Shown here piece after piece: positions 9,931 through 23,464 of a DNA stretch of 64,000 nucleotides (positions within the stretch are counted from its first letter, which is position 1; every line of letters starts with the position of its first letter). The position numbers were made by a program, and so were the translations under genes. The notes beneath the pieces are model-generated. The model ran no database searches, was not told the DNA's origin, and saw only the letters and a list, made by a program, of their open reading frames with translations. This stretch comes from Hippophae tibetana (lineage: Eukaryota; Streptophyta; Magnoliopsida; Rosales; Elaeagnaceae): NCBI GenBank assembly GCA_037013495.1, contig CM072809.1:3805001-3869000 (forward strand). The letters run 5' to 3'.

Positions 9931-12900
9931 TATTACCGTCCTTTCTCACCAACATGCTCCTATAATCTTCCAATGGCTTCATTTTCAATAGATCTGAGTC
10001 TCAGTTTTCTTACATATTTTTATTTCATATGTGAGATTTATATATAGATCCAGATCTCTATTTTTCTAGTTTGAATGTTTGATAACGTAAGTATTAGGAA
10101 ATGTAAGAGCTACTTATATCTTTAAAATGTTCATATTTTTAGTAATGCTTCACCAATAAATTTTGAACGTAGATAGTAAAGATTGTTGTAATGTTTTAAT
10201 TTGTTTGCTGCTGAAAAGAGAAACGAATTTTATCATCTATTTTGAAAGGATTAGGTATTAGGAGATGAGGTTATTTTGTACTTATCATATTTATCTAACC
10301 CTTTTTAACCAGGGTGTCTTTTTTGTTTCTTAATGAACTTAAATTAATTATGGATCTGTATCTCTAATCATTTAGAAATTAGGTTTTCTTTTGCTCAATT
10401 GAATGTCAAGGATTTCGGCATCTGCTTAGTTGCTTAGAGATTTCGATCCGCTCGCAAGGACCCATGAACAAATATGTTAGTTGCTGAAGTATATAATTTA
10501 ATATTCAAGGAGCTATGATTTAGATCAATGAGAATATGCTACACCAAATACATCGGAAGAAACTTACATAAGTACAACAGCTTTTTTAAAGCTTGTGAGG
10601 ACGCTTCATATTTCGGAGGAGAAAAGAAATAAGATTGTTCGTATGTTAAAAGGGTTAAATTGTAATTCGATTTACTGGTCTAGGATTGACAAATTGTAAC
10701 TCTTTAAAATAGCCCGACATTCAATATTTAATGAAAATAACAATTGGGATGGTGAGGGACGAGATATGTATCATGGATTTGTTGTAATTTTATAAAATGA
10801 AATTATTTAGGTTATATTTGTTGTTTTAAATCATTGTAAATCATTTATGTAACTTCTAAATATAAGTAGAATTAGTTGTTTTTATGCCACCATATCTTTT
10901 GTATATGAAAATATAAAATTTGTATTTTTATTTTTGTAATTATAATTTTGGGTTGTATGCGTATAAAAGCTATCCCAAGGTGTCTGTGCATCCAAAATTA
11001 ATTATCGTAATTAATAAACTGTCTAAGTCTCCCATCTTTATTTGAGTTTCACAATTATTCTTGTTTGTTAGAGCCGAGTCTCTACCTTTTGTTGGTCCAC
11101 GAGATGGGTTGTTTCGCTTTGGACAGACTCATGGTTTTTATTTTTGTAATATATATCTTTTATTAATAGAAAAGATTGGGTTACGTGAATCCTATCTTAT
11201 ATTGTTTTTGTCCAGTTTTCGTTAAATCATAATCTATAATTCGTGCAAGATAGAATATAGGGTACATGAGATAGTGATCTTCATTGAATTCTTAGTTTTG
11301 TACATCTTCCTTAATCGTAACGATGAAAACATTGAATTGAAGTATAGAAATGGTTTTATCTTTTGAAGTTTGTTCTCCGAAATTGCCTTTGAAGGAGAGA
11401 GGACGATGGAGAGGTTGCCTAACCCAAAGTCTTTGACCATGGAAGGGCGAAGACGTACTTCTATACGAATGAAATTGAAATCAAGAGTGGGAGGCATTGT
11501 CAACTTTTTCTGGCGCATTTGATCTGTAGCGATGATGTTTGTGTACAGTTGTAAAAAGCATATGAATAAAAGTAATGGATGAGTTTTGTTTTAATTTTTT
11601 TTTTTTGTGTATTCATACTATAAGTAAGTGTTTTTATCAAGATGCTTTCATAGGTTTTAAATAGAAGAGGATTGATTTTTTAATGTGACCTCATTTTTTA
11701 TTTATATATATAATAGTTATGGCTACTAACTATTTATTTTCTAAATTTGAAATAATTATTTTATTTTCTTTGTTAACAGTTACCGATTGTAATGCGGTTT
11801 TGAAGATTTTGCCAATTTGAGACAATGAAAATGTCATTTAGAAATTCACATTGAAAAACCTATAAACCTGATGAGAGTTATGGCTTTCACCCAAAATTTG
11901 TATCAATTTTTGCCGAGCAAATTTGAGGCTACGTTGAACTAATTAATATAATTAAAAAGCGAACATTGATTTAACCGCAGTTTTTTATGTAGCGAATTGC
12001 TGATTATTATTTAATATAATTATGTAAGTACGACTATAATTATTAATAATAATATGGTTACCGGTACATTTGAACTTTATAGGACACATTAATAGTAAGA
12101 AACATTAATAGTAAGAAATTAAAAAATATTAGATTTTTTTTGAATATTATGTTAAATTAGTGAATCGAAATAAATTAAAGAGAGGCTATCCATAATGGGG
12201 AGAAGATAACAAGATGAAAGAAACATTGTAGCGTCGGTTAAGAGTTTAAGTCGGTCTATCAACATGAACTTTTGATTTTATAAACATGACTAAAATTCGT
12301 TATTTTGTTTTTAAACAAAATTTAGTTTTCTTATTATTTTAATTTGGTTATTTTATTTTTAATTTTCATGTTTTAAGATTATTATATTTATATTTTATAT
12401 GTTTTCTTTATTTTTTAATTTTTATAGTTTTAGTTTAAAATGTAAGCTAAATTTAAAATTAAATTTTAAAAGTGTTGAAAAATAATATATTATTAAAGTT
12501 TTAAAAATAAAAAATATTAGAAGCATTGTTTTTGAGCTTTATACTATAATAATGTATGTCTTACAACCACATCATGTAAAGGCCTAAAACATGTTAGGTG
12601 AAAGTCGTCCATAAAAAAAAATGTACAATTAATTAATTAATTAATTATTAAAGTCGAAATTAGTATTATGTGATTTATGTTTCGGGCAGCTGAACGATAT
12701 AATCTCCAACTAATTAATTAACAAAGTTCACTTTTCATTCAAAGTTGTCAACTAATAATATTATCATCCCTATCCCCTTCCTTCCTAATTACAATCCTAA
12801 ACGCTTTGTTGCGCAAACCGCGTTTTGGGTTACGGCCTACCATTCAATTAAATTTCAGTTTATATGCGAAAATATTTATAAAAATATATATATATTAAAT

Positions 12901-14643
12901 AGTTTGGAATATAGCAAATATAATAATAGTATTTTATTTTTCTATATTGTACCGACTACCGTTCAAAAGGAATGAGTTCCATATGTAGATTTGGCACCAC
13001 TTTTATTCTTCCATTGGTTAGGTTCTTGTACGAGTACGAGTACGAGTACAAGAAAAGTCTTCCTTATTTTTTAGAGAAAGGGAAGAATCAGATATATTGA
13101 CCTTCAATATGACACGCGGTCAAAAGTTAAATAGTTTTTTTTTTTCTTTTCTTAAATGAATCATAGCTTCATAGCCTACACATATATTTAATTAGTGAAA
13201 TTTTAAGTATTAAATTTATATCACCGTATCATATATTTATATTATCACAACCAAGAAACGGAAAAATAAAATCATATGAAAGAAAATTAATTAATTTAAT
13301 TAATTATAATTTATATTTTTTATCAATTAAATAATAAATTATAAATAATTAGATAATTATCTATATTATTTTTTTATTAATTATCATTAACTTATTTTTA
13401 TCAATTTATTAATATAAATCAAGTAATATATTATTACTAATAAAACATTGATAATTATCTAAATTATAATTACTTATATTTTTTTATACAAAGTTAGCTA
13501 TTTTAAATAATATAAGCACTTATCATATTTTAGTTCATTAACATTAACAATTATCATTTTATCTGATTAATTATGTTAAGGTTTATTTTTTATTAATTAA
13601 ATAATATAAATTAAATGATAGATTATTAATAGTTACAATTAACTATTTTTCATACAATAATTTTTTTTATCTTAAGTAATATAAATAATTATTTAATTAT
13701 CTTAATATTTATTTCTTTATTAATCAAAATAATATAAATTAAATAATAAATTATTTTTACCCTTAGTAGGCACTCCAAGCCATATAAATTCTTCTCTACC
13801 CTAGTTAGGTACCCCTCTACTTTTTTGAAGTTTAATTTTTCAAACTAATAATATGCATAAAATTTATGTTAATTAAATATGTAAATATAAATTAAAATAT
13901 ATTTTTAAAATAAAAATAGTAATTTGAATCGAAAATTTTAACATATATAAGCTATGTTAATCTATAATCATGAATGAAAATATGGAAATCACTTTATAAA
14001 ATAAAAAATAACATAATAAGTCAAATTTAAAAACTCACAAATACACTTTACAAGAAACAATAAAAATGAGTGAAATAATGTTATAATCACTTTTCAATGT
14101 TATATCATAATTTAAACATTAATATTTAAAATAATTTAATCATACGTCAAATATGTTTATTTTTATGGTTTAGAACTTTAAAATGAATTTATAATGTTTT
14201 TAAAAAAAATTATAACTTAGTCTAAAATGAATACCTTAATTATTTTTTTAATCCAAGGATAAATACTTTGATAATTATCACCAATTAACCAATTTGTACA
14301 GTCAATTGGTTTATAAAGTATAAACTCTAAATTCTTCTTTGAACTACCAATAAAAAAGGATTTTTTTGTTAGAAAACACAAAAATACAAAAACAACTCAA
14401 AAAACCTACTCAGATATAACAATATCAAAAACTAAAAAGAGAAAAAAAAAACAAGCACAAAACCCCAGCAGACTAGTCGGCTCATTTTAGTTAAGGATCT
14501 CACCAGTTTTCTTTTATATTTATTATTAGTATGACCGCTCTCTCCTCTTTCAATCAACACCTTCTCAGCAACTCTTCTCTTCATCTTTCATCTTCTTCTG
14601 AGTTGTTCGAGTTTATTTGAATTTTACAAACAACAAAAAGGTA
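9931..14643. other. MIR159 downstream region and intergenic DNA before LRB
   Basis: The pri-miRNA probably extends some hundred bases past the hairpin; no clear end is visible. Bases 11380-11520 have better base balance and a 47-codon plus-strand frame (MERLPNPKSLTMEGRRRTS...) that I cannot assign. A (TACGAG)-type hexamer repeat lies at 13028-13050 and TTAA tandem repeats near 12625-12650. The last ~150 bases are CT-rich LRB promoter and leader. Confidence 0.5.
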
Positions 14644-17600
14644 ATGAAGGATTTGCATTCCGATCTATTCGACCCGAGAAAGATGGAGTCAGCGGACTTA
14701 TCTCTTGAGGTTTCATCGTCCGAAGCCGATTTTGGGTTCGCTTTCAACGACAGTAACTTCTCGGACCGATTGCTTCAGATCGAAATTATGGGTGATACGC
14801 CGGATATCAGACCCGATTCTCACGCCTGTACAAGTATTGCCGATTGGGCTCGTGAACGTAAGCGGCGGAGAGAGGATATCAAGAAGGATAATGATGGTAA
14901 TTTGTTTTTTTCACTTCTTTTATTTTGGGTTTTCCCAATTTTGAATTTTATCAACTTTCTTCAAAGTTGTTTGCTGAATTAACCTTTTTAGGTAAAGTTG
15001 CTAGGATTGCTGATATAGCTCCCACTATTGGGAGCTATTTTAAACTGGTATTTAGCGTTTGATAGAGGTAGAGGAATGTTAAAGACGATATTTTGGAACT
15101 TTATTGCGTTTAATTAAGCCAAGGCCCATTGTAATGTTGCCCTCGGCTTGAATTTTTGCATATTTAGCTAACAATTTGAGGTCCATTTATGTCTTTAGAT
15201 GGTAACCAATCCCATATGATATTCAAATTTAATTTTGGTTGGTTTCTGTTTGGTTTATAGGGAAGCTATGCTGGTGGAAAAGATATGACTGATAATTTTT
15301 ATTATGGATGATATGTTTATAGCTCATTGTGCTCTAAAATCTAAAAAATGAGAAACTAACAGAACATATTATATCTTTTCTTTCCATTTTTTTGGAGGAT
15401 AGATTGGTATGTTTCTCGGATGACAAAACTGTGTACAGGAGTCTAGGGATGGTGTGGGGGCAGGTGGGTGAGGATTTGGTAATAACTATAATCGTCCTGT
15501 AGATTTTCGGGTAGATTTGGTAAGTAGATTTAATAACTATCCGTCGTGGACGGATAACATTTTTCTCATATAATATTTTACTATATTATTTAAATTAATG
15601 ACATTATTTTTCATCTTTTAACTATTTAACTTATGTTTTTAAGTAAAATAAAAACTATAAATATAAGATCAATAAAATTAAATCTAATTATACAAAATGT
15701 TGTGTGCTTTGATATTAAAAATGATTTTTGATATAATTATATATATATATATATATAAAATAATATTAGTATGTGTTCAGATTTTGATTAAAAGTAATTT
15801 TTGTATTGCAATAATCTTCCATATCCCACGTTTAATCAATTACTGTTGTTTTTGAATCGTCGGATTTTTGTGGATAATCACAGTTTTTAAAAAATTCATC
15901 CATATATAGGACACAGATTGTTTCTGTTTCTGAACTGCCTTAGTATTCAGACAGTATGGTTGAGTTGATATCAGGCTGTTCTTTTTTTAATTATTATTTA
16001 TTTTTATTTTTTCCCCTAAAACAATGATTCTTCTTCAGTCTGTCATGTAATCTCGTTTGTTTTGTAAGGTGTACCGCTTTTATTATATTCGGGTTTTTCT
16101 TGGATTTCAGTCGTTGATTTAAAAGGCTGCCCCGAGGAACAAATATTGAATGACAGCCAGCCTGACATGGATGACTGTGAGGGCTGCGCAAACCAAGATG
16201 AGGAAACCGTTCCTATGGTGGAAGAATTTCCTTCTGGTATTTCACTTCAATCAAGTTGGCTCATTAAAATTTTGACAAGAATCATGTAAAATACTTCGCA
16301 AGACGACCTTTTCTTATGTAAAAACATTTTACTTACTGTAGCCATCAACCTTTTTTCCCCCTTCTAATAAGAAGCTTACAACGTGTATTTATATACATCC
16401 TCTGCTTGCGTTGTGTTCTTTTAGGTGATGAAGCTTTAAACAGCAACGACTCGGACTGGAGTATGGACCTTTCAACAGTTCTGAGAGTTAAAACCATACA
16501 TATAAGCTCTCCTATTTTGGCAGCCAAAAGCCCATTTTTCTATAAGGTGCATACCTGTGATATTTATCCAGCTCTTTGCTTCTTTTATCACAGGTTGCTT
16601 TTTCTCATTCTTGTATATTATTCCAGCTTTTTTCTAATGGGATGAGGGAGTCGGAGCAGAGACATGTTACTCTTCGCATCAATGCACCTGGTATGAACAT
16701 TCCTATGCCTCTGGTTTCCTCTACTATGTTAATCTTTTTCCTTTGCCTGGTTAAATGGAGTTGTGAATTAACTCTCTTTCCCTGGTGCAGAGGAAGCCGC
16801 ACTCATGGAGCTTCTGAATTTTATGTACAGCAATACATTATCTGTTACTACAGTTCCTGCTTTGCTGGATGTGCTCATGGCTGCTGATAAATTTGAGGTT
16901 GCTTCATGCATGAGATATTGCAGCTGTCTATTGCGGAATTTGCCTATGACTCCTGATTCTGCACTGCTTTATCTCGAGCTTCCTTCCAGTGTTTTGATGG
17001 CTGAAGCAGTGCAACCATTGACTGATGCAGCAAAGCATTATCTTGCTGACCGATACAGAGACATGACTAAGTAAGTTTCTCGTTTATATTGAACACTGCA
17101 TAAAGGAAGTTTCTGTTCATGTGTTCTGTGATTTTAGATCATAATGATATTTATAAATGAGCACGAACTTCCTGAAAAATCTTTTTTCTTCTTATTGTTG
17201 ATAAGTAAATGAAATTTCCATTTAGGAGACTTATTTGGTACATTCAACCAGGTTTCAAGAAGAGGTGATGGCCCTACCCCTTGCCGGCATAGAAGCAATA
17301 CTGTCCAGTGATGATCTACAAGTTGCATCCGAGGATGCCGTGTATGATTTTGTCTTGAAGTGGGCCAGGGTTCAGTACCCAGATATGGAGGAACGCAGAG
17401 AAGTCTTGGGTACTCGACTTGTACGCTACATTCGTTTTCCTTACATGACATGCCGTAAGTTAAAGAAGGTTTTAACCTGTCATGATTTTGACCATGAAAT
17501 TTCATCCAAACTTGTGCTTGAGGCCTTATTTTTCAAGGCTGAAGCTCCACACCGGCAGCGATCTTTGGCTGCAGATGAGTCTGCTGCCATAAACCGTCAT

Positions 17601-18065
17601 TTCACTGAGAGAAGTTACAAATATCGCCCTGTGAAAATGGTGGAATTTGAATTTCCTCGGCAGCAGTGTGTTGTTTACCTAGACTTGAAGCGAGATGAGT
17701 GTGCAAACCTATTCCCATCCGGCCGTGTGTATTCGCAGGCATTCCACTTGGGTGGACAAGGGTTCTTCTTATCAGCACATTGCAACATGGATCAGCTGAG
17801 TTCTTTCCACTGTTTTGGTCTATTCTTGGGAATGCAGGAGAAGGGATCAGTGAGTTTTGGAGTAGATTATGAATTTGCATCGAGGTTGAAGCCATCTGAA
17901 GAGTTTGACAGCAAATACAAAGGCAATTACACATTTACTGGGGGCAAGGCTGTTGGTTACCGGAACTTATTTGCCATACCATGGACATCTTTCATTGCTG
18001 ATGATAGTCCTTTCTTTATAAATGGCATACTCCATCTTAGAGCGGAGCTCACTATCAGGCACTGA
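14644..18065 (+). CDS. LRB: LRB/POB1-type BTB-BACK protein (CUL3 substrate adaptor), 552 aa
   Basis: Coding exons are 14644-14896, 16111-16236, 16425-16546, 16627-16690, 16791-17070 and 17252-18065, all joined by GT-AG introns in phase (1659 nt). The start is the first ATG, giving [11 protein letters not shown]. Arabidopsis POB1/LRB2 is of similar length (about 561 aa from memory). In order: acidic N-terminus with [15 protein letters not shown]; basic bipartite-type [15 protein letters not shown] (about 72-83); BTB domain (about 138-250); BACK domain (about 255-350, [17 protein letters not shown]); C-terminal region with NCxFxLF-like [11 protein letters not shown] proteins are nuclear adaptors of CUL3 ubiquitin ligases that act on phytochromes and their partner PIF3, so they damp red-light signalling. 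The gene is convergent with CURT1A, 660 bases apart. No lesions seen. Identity is strong; which LRB paralogue is inferred from neighbours. Confidence 0.96.
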
Positions 18066-18725
18066 ATCCTCTACGGTTCTGTTAGCCATTCTTTACATTG
18101 AATGGCAGGCACTAGTAGGTAGCCCTAACCAATTTGTTCCTATTTTTAGTTATTTTAGTGTTCTCTCACCATAAGAAAGAAAAATGTAATGGCATATACC
18201 CTAAATTAAGTACTCGTACGTCTTGGAGGCTGATGTAACTATTCAGACCGTAATGAATGCCACTTATTTATGGAGGAGATTAATATGACCGGTTCATTCG
18301 GCAATTTATAAGATCTAACTAGCTTGGCTATGCTTTTTCAATTAGAATTTTTTTTTTTACACTTGAAAATATGAGAACTTAGTCAATCCCTTCTCAAATA
18401 CAAAATCATTGCTTGTTTGCCTGAAACAATAAAGAGGTGGAATCAAGTCAACGGGTAAAACAAAATTGACTTGAGAATTTCATTAATAGATCCTTTTGTC
18501 TGAACACCAGCAAAATTAAAGAAAATGGTTTAAAAGATCTTCCCATACATAGATTTGTCAAATCTTATTCAAGGATGAAGTGAGAAAATACAAGAATTAC
18601 AGAGATTGATACAAAATCTACATTCTAGATGACAAGATACAAATTATCTCTTAATGCAGATAAAATTAGGACAAAATGGCTCTAAATAAGCTTGGTTTAT
18701 GCCATCATTCAAATGCAGTATACAC
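18066..18725. terminator. Convergent 3' ends of LRB and CURT1A
   Basis: This 660-bp stretch holds the 3' untranslated regions of both genes. AT-rich signals suited to polyadenylation occur around 18165-18200 (plus, AAGAAAGAAAAATGTAATGG) and 18600-18670 (minus). Exact cleavage sites cannot be set from sequence alone. Confidence 0.6.
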
Positions 18726-20844
18726 CTATTCAGTACCGGCAATCTTCTTCTTCAAATCTTCAATGTCTGTGGCTAGTTCTTTTCTACTTGACTGCAGAAA
18801 TCAACAATTCAACATTGATGTTACTTGTACGATAAGTTTATATGCGTTTTAGGCAGACTTTCTTCAATAGGTTATCCAATATTGTTAACATAGTTGTAGG
18901 TTTTAAACCAATGACAACAGTTAAAAGATGTGTTACTGAAAACAAAGCTGGATTCTCAGTTTTACCTTGAAAAGTAGGTAACGATAGACAAACCATCCAG
19001 TGTATCCTAGGCCTACTAACTCCATGATCTTTGGAAGCTGGTGAAGAGGGAGGGGGGGATAAAGCTCAAATCAGAGAGGTTCAAGTAATTTCTACTATAG
19101 CGTAATGTTGAAAATAAAATTTGAAACATGAGGAGGGCCGCACAGTTAAATAGTAAGAATTGTGATAATCAATCTCTAAACTAAGTCAATAGCAGTCAAT
19201 TTCTTGAATGCTATTTAGTTTTCTTACCAGAGGCACTGAGTTGATGGCACCAACTACAATTGACGATAGCCAGACTGAGACGATTGCCCCACCTCCATAG
19301 AGAAGTACATTGGATTTATTCTCAACTGCATCCCACTGATAAGGAAACCATGAAAGATACTATTTTAATACAAAAACTATTTGACTTGGTTACAATTGGT
19401 ATTTCTAAGTTGCAGATCATAAATAGGTTCTCCACAATGTATATATTGGGGAAGGTAAATTATAACAAACTTTTCTTATAGTAGTATAATATCTATCAGT
19501 TGTACATGCCTTTTCCTTCAAGTCTGAAAGAAATTCACCGGCATCAACAGAAGTAGACTCTTCTGAAGAAGATGCTCTGATCTGAAGCCCTGTCAGCCTT
19601 CGGGACTCTACTTGACAAAAATATATATTTAGTAAAATTTTCAAGTTGGTCATGAATGCAAAAACAGCTTCAAACAACTACAAAAACGAATTTATTCTAC
19701 AATAATACTTAGGAAGATGGGAAAAAATGAGCATATAGATCAAGAAACAAACAAACTACACATACAATGAATGTATGGTACTGCCAAAAGTTAACTTTTC
19801 ATATAAAGACATCTACAATTAATATAGTCCTTGAATTCAGACAATAGTAGTGACCTCCTTGACAAAGTTTTTTCTTCTATAAATCAAATTACACATCCTA
19901 CATCAGTACACTCCTTCTGACAAACCCCACAGTTAACAGTTTGGTTACCAGAGGACTACCCAATTCTAACTTGATAGACTTTAGAAGGCTCTGATATTAT
20001 GTTAGAATTTAAAAAGGTTCTTATATAATGTTAGAATTTAAGAAAACTTGGATAGTATGATGGTATTTGATAAAATTTGTGTATGAAATGGTACAACTCA
20101 AGTGGTATTGGATAGTTGGGTACAAGGTCACTTGAGACTTGGAGGAGATATTAGAAAATGTAACATTGTTTTGCTATTGATTGAAGCTCCAAACTATAGA
20201 TTATTCCTAGATATTTACTATGTGATATTCTAAAATATCCTTCAACATATGTTTCTTTACAATCAAGATTTTTTATTTATTTAATATAGTTAGATATTAT
20301 CTATAAAAATCTAGATTCTACTTTAGATACTTTTTTTTTAAGACATTTCTTCTATTATCTTTATTGTTCTAGTATGTGCATCGATTTCTAATAAAACTCG
20401 GCCACGCTACTTCATCTAAAAGTAAGCAAATAGATTTAACTTTCAAGGTCAAAGCTCATGCTTGAAGAAAACATTATATAGGATTCTTCATCTTCAAATT
20501 TCACACCTAAGGCTTCTCAGATAGATGAAAGAAAATATAAATAACAGATAGAAGAATAAGCTATAACAATCACCACTAAAGTTGAGCTAGCTCGCAACTT
20601 TATTCATAACCCAAGACCTATTAAAACAATAAAATCCTCAACTTATTCCTATGGGCCATAACTGTTCGATCAATTGCCTCAGAGAAATAACAAAGAAAAT
20701 ACCTGAGGATTGTTGAATGGGGAAACAAGAGTGAGGAGAAAAACGAGTAGGGAGACGAGGTAAGGTTGAGCAACGAGTGGGTTTGGTCGGGAGACGAGGA
20801 ATTAAGACGGTGGTGGCCGCCGAATACGCTGCCGTTGCTGCCAT
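18726..20844 (-). CDS. CURT1A: CURT1A thylakoid curvature protein, 162 aa
   Basis: Exons in reading order: 20844-20703, 19610-19510, 19335-19228, 19037-18966, 18791-18726 (489 nt). The start MAATAAYSAATTVLIPRLP is Ser/Thr/Arg-rich, a chloroplast transit peptide. After it come DLKEKWDAVENKSNVLLYGG, two hydrophobic segments (AIVSVWLSSIVVGAINSVPLL and IMELVGLGYTGWFVYRYLLF) and a charged tail SSRKELATDIEDLKKKIAGTE. This is the CURT1A pattern of two membrane helices plus amphipathic ends; Arabidopsis CURT1A has about 164 aa. The protein oligomerises at grana margins and bends thylakoid membranes. Exon 2 ends AAG|GCATGT, so intron 2 is GC-AG. The exon 2 acceptor could lie at 19610 or three bases on (19607), giving or dropping one residue. 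Intron 1 (1.1 kb) carries a decayed LTR-like fragment. Confidence 0.95.
19988..20041 (-). repeat. LTR-like remnant in CURT1A intron 1
   Basis: GCTCTGATATT (19988-19998) resembles the reverse complement of an initiator-Met primer-binding site. It is followed by TGTTAGAATTTAA at 20000-20012 and the same 13 bases again at 20029-20041. TGTTAGAA is a common plant copia LTR start. Suggests an old minus-strand element fragment inside the intron; the right boundary is unclear (possibly near ...CTTCAACA at about 20248). Confidence 0.35.
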
Positions 20845-20871
20845 TATCGTGTATGTGGCCGCTATGCGATT

Positions 20872-20877
20872 CTTATC
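20872..20877 (-). promoter_or_regulatory. I-box (GATAAG) in CURT1A promoter
   Basis: GGATAAGAATCG on the minus strand, 28 bases upstream of the CURT1A ATG. GATAAG I-boxes are typical of light-regulated photosynthesis genes, usually paired with a G-box; one lies at 21052. Its closeness to the ATG means it could instead lie in the leader. Confidence 0.45.
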
Positions 20878-21051
20878 CTTTTAATATATTATAGGGTTCT
20901 TGAATTTTTCACTCTCTCGGTCTGAGTGCTCTGACTTTGATTTTTTCCTTTCTTTATCGGCTTCCATACATTTTTTAGTGTTTGATATTAGATTAATGTC
21001 TCTATTATCCACGATAGTATGTTACCTGGTGATGCTCATTCCAGCGTCAGA

Positions 21052-21057
21052 CACGTG
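21052..21057. promoter_or_regulatory. G-box CACGTG upstream of CURT1A
   Basis: GACACGTGTACAC at 21049-21061, about 208 bases upstream of the CURT1A ATG. A CCAAT motif on the minus strand lies at about 21075. G-box plus I-box is the classic light-responsive arrangement. The palindrome also fits binding by GBF bZIPs, one of which is encoded 22 kb away. Function inferred. Confidence 0.5.
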
Positions 21058-21142
21058 TACACATGACGTATTCTTATTGGATAGTTCTCTATCTGCAATC
21101 TATGTCTGCAGAAAGCTTTTGTATAAAACAGATGAAATGTAA

Positions 21143-23464
21143 AAGCTTTTTAATTAAGATTTGACATTTTTTATATAAAATATTTATTTTAATTGAACAT
21201 AAATAATATCCTTTAAAAATATTAAGATGTATTATTTATATATGTATTTATCTTGTATAAAAAATTTAAAAAATTAAAAATAATAATATTTTTAAAATTT
21301 ATAATAATAAAAATGATGTCCAAAATAAAATAATAAGTTAATTTTTTTAATAATAAAAATATATGATTTGATATAATTGATATTAAAAAAAAATCATGTA
21401 TGCAGTCTCTTTTAGCTCTTTAAGAGAAGGAAAAATAATAATAATGAAAGTATCTTTTGGCTCTTATTTTCATATCTATCCTCTTTTTATTTCTTTAATT
21501 TTTTGCTGATGTTTTATTATGTAGCTAATTTTGGAATTTATTGTAAATATATTATTTTTAATTGAATGAGTAATTGGTATTAAAATTATTTTAAAAAATC
21601 ACATAAAATAATATTTATAACAATAAAAATAATATTTAATTAATATTAAAATATATTTAATTAAATTAATTTCAACTATATAAATTATTAGAGTTTGATC
21701 TTAATAATATCTAACTAAAAGATATTTAATATAAAATATTTAAGTTAAATTTTTTGTAATAATAAAAATATATGAAGTAAATAAATAAATGTTATTTTTA
21801 AAAAAATTATAAATGTTGCTTTTTCTATATATTTTTTTATACTTTATTACATAATATAAACGTGGTTGAGAAAATTACTCCACCTTTATTAATGTAGTAA
21901 AATACAAATAAATGCCTAAGAAAAGCTAAAAAATTTAACCATAATGTTTGGGTGCACAATATTTACAACCAAATGCGATAATACAAAAATATTGAGTATT
22001 AACAAATCACAGCTGGATAACGACCTAATAATTTTATAATAACAAACAATTCAATAATATTAGCAAAAAAAAAAAGAAAAAAGAAGATAATTATATAGTC
22101 ATTAGGGATTTTTATCGGTCTGGTTTGTTTTTAACTAAATCAGACTGTTTGATTTATAAAATCGTTCGATCCGATTTATTTTAGTTCAATTTTTTGGTTT
22201 GATCGTGTCCTGTTTTATAGATACTCCTAATAATTATGATAATAAATCTAAAAATGATTAACCAATAAAAATATTAGAAATTATATTATTAAAATGAAAT
22301 TATTATTTTACATTGGTGAATAATAGTTTTTTTTCCTCTACATTCACAAAGTTTTGGACCTGTAAATTCCAGTAATCTACTTTCAAAAAAACTTTGTTTT
22401 GTACCTGTACATCTTATGATCATTCTATACAAAGAAAAAATAAAAATAAAGCTCAATTCCCTTTATTTATATTATGATTAAGAAAGGGAAAATTATATGC
22501 TACAAACTAAGTATCTTATTGCATATTACAATGAAAATAACACAATTTAAAATTTATAACAATAAAAATAAAAATAATAAATATTATATTTAATTTATAT
22601 ATTTTTATCATAAAAAATATGACATACTATTTTATATTAAATGTTATCTCATTATATGTTGTTCAAATAAAATTATAATTATTTAAATTCGTTTAATGAT
22701 AATCTCTATATAATTTAACATATTTAAAGAATTTCATATAAATAAATAAAGATACGAATAAAGATGGAAGAAATAAGAGAAAAAACAATTAAATTATCTT
22801 CTATTTATTTATTATTATTATTTACATAAATCATTTTGAAACAAATAAGTTCATTTTTTAAAATACAAGTAATTTTAAAATATCATTTAATGAACTTTTA
22901 AAATAATAAATACCAAAATAAAAACCTGGTTATCAAAACTAAAAGTACTTTTTTTGTTTTTTGTTTTGTGATTGTCTTTACACGGCTTACCATATTCATA
23001 AAATACAAGTTATGCATCTCTTTCTTGCTCCACTCTTCATTTTCCACATTTTCCTTCACCCTCTCCACACACTTTCAAATGCTTATTTCTAATCCCTCGA
23101 AGACTCCAATAAATTATGCTCCTACCTATTTGATTTGAACAATACAGAGTATATTAATTGAAGCATAATTCATTTTACATGGTGATGTGGTTCACCTTCT
23201 GCTTTGGTTGCAGAAGGATTGATATTGGTTTTGGTTGATTTCTATCAATTTTTTATTTTTATTTTTTTTATATAGATTGTGGAATATTGGTCCCATTTTT
23301 CCATTTTAATAGGGGGAAAAAAACCAACCTTTGCATTTATATGGGGACAATTTTCCTCTGAAGAATATTGGAAAGGTTGCCTATAAGGAGCTTTTTAATT
23401 GGAATGAAGTTCAAGAATTTAACAAGAAAGATCACAGAAGAAAGATTTTTGAGTGATCATATTC
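21143..23464. other. Intergenic, AT-rich, between CURT1A and DUF1191
   Basis: No gene recognised. A short GGTTTG/CGATCCGA-rich stretch at 22110-22215 resembles the pyrimidine/GGTTCGG-type repeat at 31335-31690. The last 400 bases, with CT-rich runs near 23030-23100 and TTATATGG near 23337, are probably the DUF1191 promoter and leader. Confidence 0.5.

Noticed and set aside
17134-17934. Minus-strand frames of 110-123 codons
   Set aside because: They are antisense shadows of LRB exon 6, whose sense frame carries the conserved BACK and C-terminal sequence.
19845-19853. TAGTAGTG as a right CACTA end for the terminus at 2838
   Set aside because: It lies in a CURT1A intron 17 kb away, with a flank (ACC) that does not match TAG and no subterminal similarity.
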